A stretch of DNA of 24,813 nucleotides from Chara braunii (GCA_003427395.1 BFEA01000290.1:299815-324627); one strand, 5' to 3'; shown: positions 1 through 11,332, counted from the first letter of the stretch. The notes: a model not told the origin generated them from the sequence alone. Made by a program: numbers and translations.

Positions 1-39
<39 letters not shown>
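1..39 (-). repeat. Poly-T tract, probable 3' poly-A tail of a minus-strand retroelement
   Basis: The window opens with 39 uninterrupted T. Read on the minus strand this is a poly-A run directly following the hairpin-rich sequence to its right, as expected at the 3' end of a retrotransposed transcript. The tract may continue outside the window. A simple homopolymer is the alternative. Confidence 0.5.
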
Positions 40-134
40 CGTACGGGGGCGTACAAAACGTACAGGTTCCCGTACAGCTCCCGTACATAAATAACCTGTA
101 CGTTTCGTACGGGAAGCCCCCGTACGTGTACTCC
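40..134. repeat. GTAC-rich foldback
   Basis: Nine GTAC words occur within about 95 bases. The left arm (40-67) and the right arm (about 95-125) are imperfect reverse complements: both read CGTACGGGGGC at the outer edge and AACGTACAGGTT at the inner edge. The loop holds two further CCCGTAC words. This is a strong cruciform or hairpin next to the poly-T tract. No coding content is seen. Confidence 0.7.
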
Positions 135-333
135 ATGCAACGTAGCGAAAATCTGTAATTTTTTGATTTGTGCCAATATGTTTTTAGTGGCGTAAACCAA
201 TTTTGTCGGTCCTGAAATGTTTTTTGTAGGTAGCCTAGGCCATGCACGTGAAGTTTTTCAGATTTTTGTATTGGGCTAATATTTTTCTAAAAATCTTTAA
301 AGGTGGGGTACTTTTTGCACCCCGCTCTGAGCC

Positions 334-779
334 TGTCAGGATTTGATTTCGTGAATTTTCACGAGTTTTTTCCCTACCTCTCCCAACCTGACAACTACCC
401 TCCCCGTTTTCAGGGGAGGGCAGAAGAAATGCAAAGGGGAGGAAAGCAACAACCACATCCACGAACGTGGCCGCGACCGTGCACCAAGTTCAAGCAGTAT
501 TGGCCTGAGTGTAGTTATTCAGGCCAGAGCTGTGAACTGTAGGGTCAATGAGGGGAACTTGGCTGGACACAACCATTTTTTCGCTGAACCTGCACTCAGT
601 ATGGGGCTGAGTGCAAGGAAAAGGGAGAAAAAGAGGGGGGCAGTTAAGTACAACTGCCACCCTAAGTGTGTGGCTGAGGTGAGACAGCTTGCGTCCGTTG
701 ATCTGGCTCAGATCAACGGCCCCAGGCAAGTGACGAATTTTGTCTGGGGGCAGCTGAGGCTGTTGCTACCCTCCTCAGC
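334..779. repeat. Series of stem-loops
   Basis: At least seven perfect short inverted repeats lie in a row: 334-340/387-393 (TGTCAGG), enclosing 349-364 (TCGTGAA); 398-405/413-420 (CCCTCCCC); 501-508/519-526 (TGGCCTGA); 591-599/607-615 (TGCACTCAG); 695-705/709-719 (CCGTTGATCTG, 11-bp arms and a 3-nt loop); 720-725/744-749 (CCCCAG); and 753-759/773-779 (GCTGAGG). The stretch overlaps no recognisable protein. It could be a structured transcript from the element tailed at 1-39, but that is inference. Confidence 0.7.
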
Positions 780-780
780 C

Positions 781-970
781 ACGGCAATGAAATTGCGGCG
801 AAGCGCTGCCGTTTTTTTTTTTACGGTGGTACGACACAGCGAAGGGCTGCCATTTTTTTTTTACGGTGGTACGGCACGACGAAGCGCTGCCGTTTTTTTT
901 TTTACGGGGTACGACGCGACAACGCGATGCCATTTTCCGACAAGGGTTCGACACGGCAATGAAATTGCGG
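781..970. repeat. Four-copy 40-bp tandem repeat, flanked by a direct repeat
   Basis: Units start at about 800, 841, 881 and 921. Each has the form GAAGCGCTGCC, a run of 9-12 T, then ACGGTGGTACGACACGAC. The fourth unit is diverged. The block is flanked by two copies of GGCAATGAAATTGCGGC (from 783 and from about 954). The T runs alternate with GC-rich words. The short open frames over this block follow the repeat and have no protein similarity that I recognise. Confidence 0.8.
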
Positions 971-2419
971 CACGACGGTGGGACGTGCGGCGCGACAGTG
1001 GAGGTTTCTTTTACGACACATAAATGTTTTTTGTTGCGGTGCGGCGTCTGCTTTTCTTGATGAAGGTCTGCTACCATTGGTGTGTATGGCAATAGTAGTG
1101 ACATGATGGCGGTTGACCGCATGAAACAGTATGAAATTTGAGTGCGACGGACATGTTTATTTTTTTTATGTGGCATATGAGATAAATGTTTTGTAGTTGG
1201 GACTACCCAACACCTGCGGCAGTGAGACTGGACTATTTGGGATTGCCTAGGTTAAGTTGGGACTTACGTGGGACGCTGAAGGTCATTTGCGGCAGTCTCG
1301 ACGCATGCGGTTTTCAGATTCGGCATCGGTTTTATTTTTTTTTAGAAGTGTGACGGAAACGGTTTTCGACTCAATAGTCATTCGACGAAGTGTTTGACAA
1401 CATGGGATCACCTGGAACCGCATGGGACCATCTGGGACCGCTTGGGACGAGTTGGGACTGACGTGGTACCAGACTGAGTGTTTTTCTGGGACGCATGCGG
1501 TTCGCCGTCTTCACACTTGGGCTACCACGGGTGAGGCGTGCGAGTGAGAGGTGGTTTGATCAAGATTTTCCTTGAGACTACAGCTTTGGGCGGCATACAC
1601 GGCTTGTTGGTTGACTTTATTGAGTGAGCCAGAGCGCTTCTTCAGCACCACTTCACTCAAGGTCAGTGGACGACTCAGATTCCCTTCACACCTGTGTGCA
1701 CCCACACATTGCTTGACCTTTTTGCTTTGAATGTTCAGGAGAAAAGGTTGAGTGGGGTTATGGGCATCATGCATGAGTGAAAAAGGTGGGTCTGACGTGA
1801 GTAGTGAGACTTTGCTTATCTTCTTTTGATTGTGTTGTCTGCGTGGTGTGCAAGTGAGTAAAAAAATTATGCATGAAAGTGAGACAAAAAGCTATTTGAC
1901 AAAATGACGGAGAGTTTCGTCTCCTTACCTTTTTCCTTTCATCAGTGAGTTGGATGAACTTGCTTGCTATTTTTGAAGGATAATCGATGAGTGCCGTGAG
2001 GAAAAGAATTTTGAAAATATAAAGAGAATCAAAGCATAATGAATTTAACTCTTCCCAAGGAAACTCATTCTATCCCAAACGACCCTTTTATTTGCGCCTG
2101 TCCGAATCTCGCTCTTGACTTTTCTTTTCGTCTAAGTTACCCTTTCGCAAGAGGGGACGGGTGATTTGATTCTGGACGGAGTCTGAGGGCCAGCCCGTCG
2201 CGCGACTTAGCGGTTGCGCGTTATTATGTTAGGTAGTATGAGTCTTAGCCGCGACCGTGTGCCTTCGCAGCCCTACTAGAAACCGCATACGACTGGTCAC
2301 ACTGCCGATTACCGCCATTATTCCTGGACGTCACGAGCATATATTTCATAAAAGTTTTAGTCTATCGGCCATAGGTTAGTCTGAATAAACTTCTTGCAGA
2401 CATCAATCTCATCAAGTTC
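971..2419. other. Non-coding stretch with a TGGGAC word cluster
   Basis: No coding frame is supported. Between about 1195 and 1495 the word TGGGAC recurs about eight times at irregular spacing, and GACGCATGCGGTT-like words occur near 1300 and 1490. The rest shows no structure I can name. Confidence 0.4.
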
Positions 2420-2428
2420 CTTAATTTA

Positions 2429-2499
2429 ATGAAAAAGTCGGACAGTGTCCGACATTGAAAAACCCGAGAAGATACCCTTGTAAGGATTTTTGCTCCGAC
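2429..2499 (+). repeat. Left terminal inverted repeat
   Basis: This arm pairs with 4875-4942. It contains a 17-nt palindrome, GTCGGACA-G-TGTCCGAC (2437-2453), whose counterpart on the right is diverged at two positions. Confidence 0.6.
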
Positions 2500-4874
2500 A
2501 ACGTGTCTCACATAGTTTGAAGTCAGAATCAGATGGGCACAATTCTGCTGCTCTGTACGAGTCCACTACCTTTGTATTTCCACGTAGCACATAGTCAAAG
2601 CCGCTCTCCTTCAGATACTCTAGACTCGAAGTTCTACATCCAAAGACAATGTACGAGGCCCATGGGGAAGGGATAACAATAAGCTCATTAAAGGGCAGTG
2701 AAACAGAAAAAGGAGGGAAAATCGTTTTAACAATCACAAACTCCGAGTTAACAAAAGTTGAGCAGTGGTTTTCCATAGGTAAATGTCAGAGCCATACGAT
2801 CCGTGCCATAGCCTCATGTATATCACACTCGCAAACATGTGTCCTCTCAACGTTATTACGAAAACTCAAGGAAATGCTCGAGGTGATCGCATGGGTGCAA
2901 CACGGAACGCTCCCGCCCTCCAATATGGTGTTCGAACATATCACGATACATCATTCCTTCTATAGCATAAGGGAGATGGTCGACATCAATAAAAAAATCT
3001 CGGGAAGATCATCAAACGAATCCACCATTCACAAAGCAGTTGAGACTTGTCTCCTATTCATGAAGTATTACTGGGCCAAGTGGCAGTTGGCGGTTATAGG
3101 CTTCCGCAAATGGAAGAGTGCGGCGAGAGTGTTGTATGCACGTGATCATTCATGAAACGAAACCATGCTTTGTCTGTAAATAACAAAAACAGAAAACTCA
3201 TGTCGTTCATCCATCACTTTGTACCCAAGGTTAGAAGTCGAGGTCTATTACAACTCGTCTTGGAAGTAGAAGAGTGTAACGAGGGTGCCACAAGTTCCTA
3301 CATCGGGAATGTTACGTCCGACCACGAAATTGCATTGGCTATTCTATATCTTAAAGCTTTTGCGTCGGTTTTGTTATCCTCACCAAGTTCAGCGTCGTCT
3401 CCCCTACCAAAAAGGCTCGGCGAGGCCGGTCGCTTCAATAGGGTTTCGTCTTTGCTTTTCCATGCACAAGGTACTACCACGACGCGACTTTCTACAAGCA
3501 CAAAAACATGGAAGACTCCTCCACATATGAAACATTCATTATATCGAGCAAGAGAAATGGAAAGAGGGAAATGGCATTCCATTCCATGTGTGATTGTTAA
3601 AAAAAATGTAGACAGTCGTGGCGTCCACACACTCAAGTACTTGCGGAAAAACAATTCACAGTTGTGTTCATCTTACGAGCAAGAAAGTGTACTAACTAGA
3701 AAAACACACTTTATTACACATTTGCTTAGCGAGCATAAACCATATCACTCAAAATAAAAGAGAGGAGCAACGATTTATTGATCCATAATAGTAATATCCA
3801 CATACACCATATCCATGCTTCTGAACAGAAATAAGCGATCATACAACTTAGAAAAAGAAGACTCTGAGTCAAAACATAGAAAATAGAAGAAATGGCATCC
3901 TCACTAGGTGCAACTCTCACTCCGAATTACATAAGCCGATTAGAGGGAACAAGCAAGTTAACCCGCCCTCATATGTTTGGCACATCTACCATCTCCTTAC
4001 CCCTGCATGAGTATCAGCAATCCCGGTTGCCTCGCACTAAGCAACATCTTTTAGCAATCGTCACCCTATTAACCTGGTTTCTACATTGATCCGCTGAGAT
4101 TTTGCATGCAACTATCTAGAGTGCAATCTCGCATAGCCGCGAAGACTCCTCGAGACTTTTCAAACCACTCATCACCCCTATCGAGCCACTACTCCACTCA
4201 AGTTGGCTATCAGCGTAAGAGAGAAAGGGGAGCACGCTTGAGAGATTTATAATTGCGAACAAGGCAGAGAGGGGTTATGTAGACGAAAGAGAGAGGGAGG
4301 GAGATGAGAAAGGAGTATGTGGGCAGGAAGGTCATACTGGTCTTGAAGTAGTGCTCGTAGCCACTTGAAGCACAGAGCGAAGAGGTCAAAGTCATTCTCC
4401 GCACAACAATTTGATTTATCGTCACTTGGGGTTTGCAAGATTCTTCCAGGTGTAGATGAAGGCGAAAAAAAAGGTTCTGAGAGATTGTGCAGGGAGGGAC
4501 TAAGATTCAACGGAATCAAGAAGGAAAAAAAATTGCGAAGAAGGGAGAAGAAGACAATTATACTTTGTGAAGAAGGCACGACCAAGAAGGAAGAAAAGTG
4601 TTCGAAAGTTTTGTATGCATAGGTGCGGGCACAAAAATGCATACATGAAAACGAAAAGGCACAAAAACGATTATGTCAAGTGTCGGTTAACGTTGCGCCT
4701 AATTCTTACAATAAGTTTAAAATCAAAACCTTCGAACGAATTTGAGCGCGCTCGCTAAGGCGCATGAAAGGAAGCGTCCTATCATCTCTTTTTTAACTAA
4801 GTCCAAAATGAAAGGAAAAGTTATAATGAAAAGTACAAAAATATACAAAAATAAATGAAATTAAAAAAGTCGAT

Positions 4875-4953
4875 ATCAGAGCAGAAACCCTTACAAGGGT
4901 ATCTATCAGGTATTTGTAAATGTTGGACACTGTCTGACTTTTGTAAAACATTT
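4875..4953 (-). repeat. Right terminal inverted repeat
   Basis: This is the reverse-complement partner of 2434-2499. The conserved blocks are GACAGTGTCC and GATACCCTTGTAAGG as read on the minus strand. It is followed directly by the second CTTAATTTA copy. Confidence 0.6.
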
Positions 4954-4962
4954 CTTAATTTA

Positions 4963-7500
4963 GACACTTGATGATTGATGCATCTGCTGCAAAGTTCGAT
5001 CAAACCAAACCTACGAATGAGGGGCCAAGACTTTTTTGAACCTAAGTTCGGATGCCGGCGGCATCCGAATGTGATGGATAGGACCGACGATGTAATCAAC
5101 CAGATTCTGCCTATGGTAAGTTCGTAGGGGCGTGCGGCCGTTGGAATACTAAATTTGAACCTATCTTTTCTTAAATAAGTCGTATGATTCAGAGCCTAAG
5201 TGGCCACGCTAGGCTTGTGGTCGTGGTATAAGAGGTATAGGCCGCCTATTTCATTATGTCTCATAGGTCGCAGATAGTATGCCTGTGGGATTGATTCTGC
5301 ACTGAAGGTCTGCAAGACGACGCGTTAACCTACCAGGTTGAGCACCTGTCTGGGTCGAATGTATCGCAGCCACTTGTACAAAGAGACAAGGGCATGGCTG
5401 GCTTACAGAGTCACAAGTCTGTTATGTTGCAGCTCTTTAAATAAGAGGGCAACTTTGACTGCTCCTGTAATAGGAGCTCACCCAGTAGGAACACGCATCT
5501 AATTATCATGATGCTACGGACACGGGGAACGAATTCTGACATGCCCTACTAGTGCTAGCTCCTTATATTGGAGCAGTTGTAGGGCTTGGGCAGTTGGGCA
5601 CGAGATCGAGAAGATCACGCAGCCGAAATCGATCGAGTCAAAATTAGCATGGCCCCTATGCAAGAAGGATATGCGTTAATCAAGAAGTGACTCAATTCTT
5701 TTGCATCTCGATTTCATTGGGAATTGAGCCTTGGTCTGTATATCAGCAGCTTCTGAGTGCACCAAAAGGACCGTGGTGCCATAAGCAATGATCATTGGTT
5801 CTATGTCAACTATTATACGAAGAAAAAAAAAAAAAATCCTACGTAGATAAAGGATCATAAGCCCAACAAAAAAAATATTTTCTGACTGGCCCGATGATGT
5901 ATTATCACGCTATGGCAGGGTCAAAGTTGCACGGAGATGTTGGTCAAGAGATAAATAACCTGCTTGCGGAGGCGGGAGAATTGTTGTTGACAGGTGGTCA
6001 GACGACCTTTGGCGCGTGAGTATGCATCACGCGGCTACGACACGGAATGCGACAAGGTCGTATGGGTTGGCAGTTTCACTCATTCAACATGTTAGTTAGT
6101 TTCATCATTCCAAGAATTGTGCATGGGACAACACGATTGAGATCGAGAACAAAGAGAGAAAGTTGAAGTATATCTTTGAGCTATGTCGTCATACATTAAT
6201 AGTTAGTTAACTCGAATCATATGATAACATTCTAGAGTTGGAAGATGTGGGGCTTGATAGGGATGTCGGGCTTCCTCTTGAATCTTAAGAGGTGCGGTTC
6301 AGAAACCTGGCATACAAATGATCTTTGTTTTGAGGATGTAAAACTTAGTTTTTCTGGGTCATGTATAAGGCGGGTAAAAATAATTTTGGCAGATCATTCT
6401 CATCAAGTCAAAATTGGTCAAGATTAGTTTTCACTCATGTGTTTTTCGTTGCACGGTTTGAGTAGATCTCGTTGTTGTTGTTGTTGTTGTTGTTTTTTAC
6501 CGATTCTAGCTGCTAGTGATGATGATAAGAGCATCAATCACTAGCAACCCAACCATTGGCTCCATTCTATTGGTGGGTAGCTTCACCTGCCAGAAACCGG
6601 GTCTAGCATCCCTCATTTACAATATATTGAGATACAAGTCAAGGAAAAATGTGTTCGTCAGAGGGCTGCCTCTTCAGCCAGAGTCTGGCCACCAGCTAAC
6701 TGTGAAAAAATTAGAGATCTCATGTTGTTTTGATTTCTCTATTGTACATTTTTACGGCAATGCCCATCTCGTCCACAACTGTCGTAAAAGTTATCTTCTT
6801 ATTAATGTTGAGTCAGTTCTATATGGGTCACATTTGCTTATTTCTGGTTTCAATGTTTAAGGGACTAGGATCATTGCGGTTTTCCCGCTGATTGAGACCG
6901 ACATTATCAACCGGCGTGCGCTTCGTACTTAGGAGATCAATGTCATAGGAGACGGTCAACGTGTAGGATCATACGACGTTTTAATCACACATATTTATAC
7001 TATAGAGAGATGAGCAATGACCTCGATTGATCTATCTCTGCGACTGGACATATAAGCTATCATAGGTGGGGCCACGTAAGTAGCTCGGTATGAATAGATG
7101 GTGGCAGCCCCTTAGGGAAGGTATGTTGTGTCTTCAGGGAACCTATCCTATCGTAGGGGACTGTGAGAGTACGGCTGGCGCACTCAGCTAGAGCAACAAT
7201 GTGACAATGTGACCGTATCCGTCTTGGTGGTTCGCGGGATTACTTGCATGTTGTCTTCAAGTTTGTATCTCTTTTTTTTCGTTTTTTTTTTACTCGAGTA
7301 ACGTGGTCGGGAGGGCGCTCACCTTTTGCAAAAAAGGCACGAGCTGATGCTCTCAACATTGGGTACTCGGCGCGGCCACAGGATAGCCTATAGATAGCCC
7401 ACCAAAGACGAAACCTGCAAAACCCGAACAAAATAAAGCATATAGGTTAGTGTACACCCCCATTTGAAAAGACGAAAATACAAAGGGGTATATAAATCCA
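4963..7500. other. Gene-free stretch with hairpins
   Basis: No supported coding frame; all open frames are short and unrelated to anything I recognise. Structures seen: a 23-nt palindrome at 5047-5069 (11-bp arms around one base); a nested stem at 5543-5585; a hairpin with GCTCCT/AGGAGC arms near 5460; and a GTT run at 6471-6493. Confidence 0.5.
6471..6493 (+). repeat. (GTT)n microsatellite
   Basis: Seven to eight consecutive GTT units, followed by a short T run. Confidence 0.9.
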
Positions 7501-7525
7501 CATCATGATAGGTTTGTGAGTTGGC

Positions 7526-7543
7526 GTGTCACATATGTGACAC
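7526..7543. repeat. 18-bp perfect palindrome
   Basis: GTGTCACATATGTGACAC is its own reverse complement. It lies in AT-rich DNA with no gene nearby. A dimeric DNA-binding site is possible but nothing else supports it. Confidence 0.6.
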
Positions 7544-8671
7544 ACTGGGGGTTCCAAAAAATACAACCTCCTAATTGCAAAAGAAGGAAGAGAAAACAAC
7601 CTAAAAAAACATCATCAACAAACTTTTTATCTTTCATCTTAGTCTCTCCTTTAAAGGAACTATCATTTGGGGTGAATGTCCTAGGTGTGTGAATCATATA
7701 ATTTTGATTCTTCATTAACTCAAATAAGTCGGAATTTACCAAAGATCACCACCACCTATACCATCACTACGAATCACTCACAAGGTCCAAAAACTTCCAC
7801 TCGAGTTGGAGGATAAGAGATAGATATGTGGAAAGCAGAAGAAGGTGGAGAAAGATGAGGATGATATTGGTCCAGATCAGGGTCATCATTGGGGATCTCA
7901 AGCATGTAAGATCGTCGATGATAATGCATTGCCCTTTGCGAACTTCTCGGAATGTGTTTAAAAAAATCCCAATAAAGAGAAGGTAAAATTCTCATCACAT
8001 TGTTATGGATTGTCGACTCTCTTGCATCTATTGGAAATATAGTAGTTGTTATCATGATACAGTAACGATCGATCATAATCATCAAATTGCATTTTATCCA
8101 TTGCAAAAACATGAAAACATCCATCCACAAAGAGAGGAGCGGGTGGACCAAGGAGGAAGGTGACAAGAAATTGACTATTGTGACGTCGATAGAAAGCTCG
8201 ACCTAAGTTCGACTAGTCAGAATGAGAAGTAGGGGGTGGGAGTTGTTCAAGTTGGAAAAAATAAAGAGGATGACCATGTATAAAACAAAGACAAAGTTTG
8301 TTGTCGAAGGGAAATATCATAAGAATCGGCGCCAACGAGAGGGTTTGCAATTATAATAGGGCGAAGAGGACCGATGATAGTACTTTCACAGGGTGTAGGG
8401 GATGTCGGTTGTTTTCAGTGTCACCTAGGAGGAGCGTTAGGGGAGGTATCTCTTGGACAGAGGCGAAAGAATAAGGGTGATAAAAAGATTAAGGTTTATC
8501 AGATACGGCAGGAGGATTGACAAGAGTGAAGAAATGAATGTGTCTTGATGATGGAGGAGAAGGAAGGGGAGTATAAGCTTCTTGAGGAGTTGAGCTGGCG
8601 GAAGACAGTTCTTTAGGTTCGACTTTCTCTTGGTAGCAGATCTGCATCAGATCATTGTCGCCAAGTTTCAT
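7544..8671. other. Gene-free stretch
   Basis: No coding frame, RNA gene or repeat is supported here. Open frames of up to 130 codons on the minus strand are unlike any family I know and are probably chance. Confidence 0.4.
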
Positions 8672-9186
8672 CAACAATAAATTTCCATAAAGTTGAAAAA
8701 CATTCCATAAAAAAAATTAATCCATCATATTTATAAATTATCATTCTAATGTTCGTCCAATTATAAAATTTCTAGTTTTATTTGATAAGTTCTCGTCTAA
8801 ATATGAACTTTCCTCATCCACCCACATCTATTTGTTCAAGATGGAATGAAAGTCTAGACAAGTTTATGAAATATTTTGATTAAATTTTCATTCTACTACA
8901 ACAAATATCTTTTAATTTAGATTGGATTAACCTATTTATGACTGAAAATCCTTACTTAAAATGACAGTACAATTAAAATATTTCATGAACTCATCCGGAC
9001 TTTCATTCCATCTCTAGCATGCAGTCCAAATAAGAAGGCATACCCCGTTCTTGGAATGAAAGTTTGCAAGTAAGATGAAAAATTTTAAAATTGGAATGAC
9101 ATGTTTTACAATGGAATGAAAATTTAAAATTTAGATTGTAATTTTACTATAGAATGATTATGTAGTTTTGGAAATTTTTTCCGTTG
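8672..9186 (-). mobile_element. Foldback MITE-like element, copy A (inverted)
   Basis: About 515 bp, AT-rich. This is the reverse-complement copy of the elements at 11455-11975 and 12994-13514. It begins CAACAATAAATTTCC and ends GGAAATTTTTTCCGTTG, so the termini are imperfect inverted repeats (CAAC...GTTG). Both sides carry AT, a possible 2-bp target duplication. An internal pair of about 40-bp arms (words GATGGAATGAAAGTCT and its complement) would form a large hairpin. It has no coding capacity, so movement would depend on an enzyme from elsewhere. Confidence 0.8.
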
Positions 9187-10337
9187 ATTACAAAAAATCG
9201 TCGATGCCGATGCGGAAACTGCAACTATCGTGCTCTGAAAACACCATGTACCGAGAATCACCTTTTCCCAACAGAAATCAGTAAAGTGGTGACGCTAATC
9301 TCCGAAATACGAACATAAGATCATGATCATTGGCCAAGTTGTCTAAGCGAAGATAAAAAAAAAAAAAAAAAAAGTGTCAACAATCTGAATAACCAAATTT
9401 ATCTCACGGATAATGATTTGACACCACTTAGGAGGCACATTCTCCACAATTATTTTGTAAAAATCGATAAGCAAATTCACTCTTTACGCTTAGATAGACA
9501 ATAATTCAACTTTGAAATCTGACTTTTGTGACGTTGTATACCAAAACGTGATGCAAAACAAGCAGAACTGCAATTAAAATACCCTGCTGGAAGAAAATTT
9601 GTCAAAGTGTAAGATACTCCAACCGATACTGCCTCTATATAAACCAATACATGAGCATGTTGAAAAGAGCAAATTATCAAGGGGAAGCTGGAAGGAAGAA
9701 TGGAGATAAAGAGGAGTACAAAAATTATAGGTTTGATCACGCTTGACAAAAGGAAAATAGAGGTAAGGACGAGGAGGAAGAGCAGGATAAGAAGCTTCGT
9801 GGAGTCAATTCAGCATCACACCATATTGATTCATGCCAGGCGGGTACGTTAGAGGAATTGCCGCCACTTATGAGTGTCACTTGAGGTAGAAAGTTGTGCC
9901 CATGCACGCATGTCCCCACTAATAGCTAAGGGATCTTGCAACAAAAAATCTTGAAACTCTCAAGAGACGTCCGCAAAAAAACTATCCAGCAAGATGATGC
10001 TCCGGCGCCACCACTCTCCGGATGCCCAACAAATTAACGTATAGATGGCAAGACCGTTGCAGATCGATGTTGATCATAATAAACGGGCAGAAACATATTA
10101 TATTCGAGTGTTAAATACAATAAATGAAGGTGTATAGTCCGAGTACGTCTGATCCGTTCTAGATGATTGATCCTCACAAAGCGCAATCAGAATTTGCATA
10201 TCACCCGTCTCCGAAGAAAACGTGTCGAAATCTTTCGTCCAGTGGTGAATTGTATTTCCTTGTTCATGACGAAAGAGAAATAGAAAGAGAATTAAAAGAA
10301 GGTTAAAGAATGTCAGGACTATAGTCATGGTCACTAT
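9187..10337. other. Gene-free stretch with a 19-A run
   Basis: The minus-strand reading continues downstream of the Gypsy protease remnant, where reverse transcriptase would be expected. I see no RT, RNase H or integrase motif there. A run of 19 A lies at 9355-9373. The word GCTCTGAAAACACCATG at 9232-9248 loosely resembles the complement of a plant initiator-methionine primer-binding site, with an insertion. Confidence 0.4.
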
Positions 10338-10765
10338 TTAAAAAGTATGAAGCGGGCAAAGGGACAGAACCAGAAAGAGGAGGAAGAGTTCGTAGATAGG
10401 AGATGTGGCGAATGACTCATGATACGACTTTCCTCCCGTGTTTTTTAGAATCACCATACTTCGCTCGAAATCCCAATTCGCTTGTAAGGCATTGAGAGCG
10501 GGTAGGCCGATGAGTACATCGTACGATGCCACGTCGAGCATGATCACCTCTCCAAGAGCATGCACTCTTCCTATCCAGAAGGCGACATTTGCCATTCGGC
10601 CAGCGACCTTGATCTTCCCTTCGTCAACGAAGATAAGATGATCTTCCTCAGACCCTGAAAACAAATATTTTTTTTTTCCTGTTTGTTCAACTTATCTAAG
10701 TGATGTCGCTAGTACTACAGCTCCTGAATCAAGGACGACGTTGTACGACATTACCCATACTTCTA
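10338..10765 (-). pseudogene. Retropepsin-like aspartic protease remnant
   Basis: The minus strand reads ECNIEVWVMSYNVVLDSGA; the catalytic D-S-G-A lies at 10719-10730. Twelve codons after the Asp an in-frame TAA (10692-10694) interrupts it. The same frame then reopens and reads EEDHLIFVDEGKIKVAGR and, at about 10480-10520, YDVLIGLPALNALQANWDF, matching the conserved hydrophobic-hydrophobic-G-hydrophobic-P motif at the end of retropepsins. In an intact element this enzyme cuts the gag-pol polyprotein. The single stop makes this copy inactive. After about 10400 the similarity fades. Confidence 0.8.
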
Positions 10766-11075
10766 TATTGCACTCGGCAAATGTCCAAGGAATGCGTTTG
10801 ATGAGCAAAAAACGGTCATCTTTTGGATCATCCCTACACGTGCTGGTTCTGAAGTGCTTGCTTTATCGAGTTCCCGTTTTTTGTTGGGTGCTTTCCCCTT
10901 AAGGTTGGCGATCTTTGCGATGGCAAATCGTTTCCTATTAGCTTTGCAGTGTTGCAGCATCCTGTCGTTGGCTTGTTCTTAGATGGACAGTAGATGTCTG
11001 ATCAGCAAGGGGATGCGGTGATTTAGGGCCCTGACTACATCGAATACGTTAATTTCTCCGGTAACAAATATCGGT
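10763..11075 (-). pseudogene. Gag-protease linker remnant
   Basis: After the zinc knuckle, the minus strand reads INVFDVVRALNHRIPLLI, an in-frame TAA (10979-10981), then EQANDRMLQHCKANRKRFAIAK and a basic stretch. It is in the knuckle frame but not the protease frame, so at least one indel has occurred near 10770. I believe similar segments precede the protease in some plant and algal Gypsy elements, but cannot verify that here. Confidence 0.55.
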
Positions 11076-11332
11076 CCTCCCGATTTCATTTTTTTTTGTC
11101 TCCCGCTCATCGTCCACTGGTTGAACCGCACCTATCATGCTGAAACTCGGATAGCCTAACGCGAGATACTGATCGAGGAGGATGAGTTTTGTTGCTTCAT
11201 TTACGACCGTTATGTGGGTCATCATCCCATCCATTTCTTGTACCATCATCCCATCCGTTGTCCAGGTCCATTGGCTATAGGTGCAACTGCCACAGGGTCG
11301 ACTCCTACTCGAGCGTCTGGAGCTTAGTGGGG

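Larger units (their letters stand above)
2429..4953. mobile_element. Possible DNA transposon with inverted ends and a 9-bp flanking repeat
   Basis: The segment 2434-2499 and the reverse complement of 4875-4942 align over nearly 70 bases at roughly 80% identity, sharing GACAGTGTCC and GATACCCTTGTAAGG. The 9-mer CTTAATTTA lies at 2420-2428 and again at 4954-4962, directly outside the inverted ends. A 9-bp duplication is typical of Mutator-like elements. I recognise no transposase inside, so this would be a non-autonomous or decayed copy. The element edges include 5-10 unpaired bases, so exact ends are uncertain. Internal open frames of 168 codons (2649-3155) and 201 codons (3152-3757) resemble nothing I know. 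Confidence 0.5.

Noticed and set aside
800-958. CRISPR-like regular repeats
   Set aside because: Units are directly adjacent with no unique spacers and contain T runs; it is a plain tandem repeat.
2649-3757. Two plus-strand frames overlapping by ATGA, as coupled genes
   Set aside because: Translational coupling is not expected in a eukaryotic nucleus and neither product is recognised; the overlap is most likely chance.
9232-9248. Primer-binding site of a minus-strand LTR element
   Set aside because: The match to the initiator-methionine type is interrupted by an insertion, and no LTR lies next to it.
9187-10337. Reverse transcriptase downstream of the Gypsy protease
   Set aside because: I read all minus frames and saw no RT, RNase H or integrase motif; the element is truncated here.
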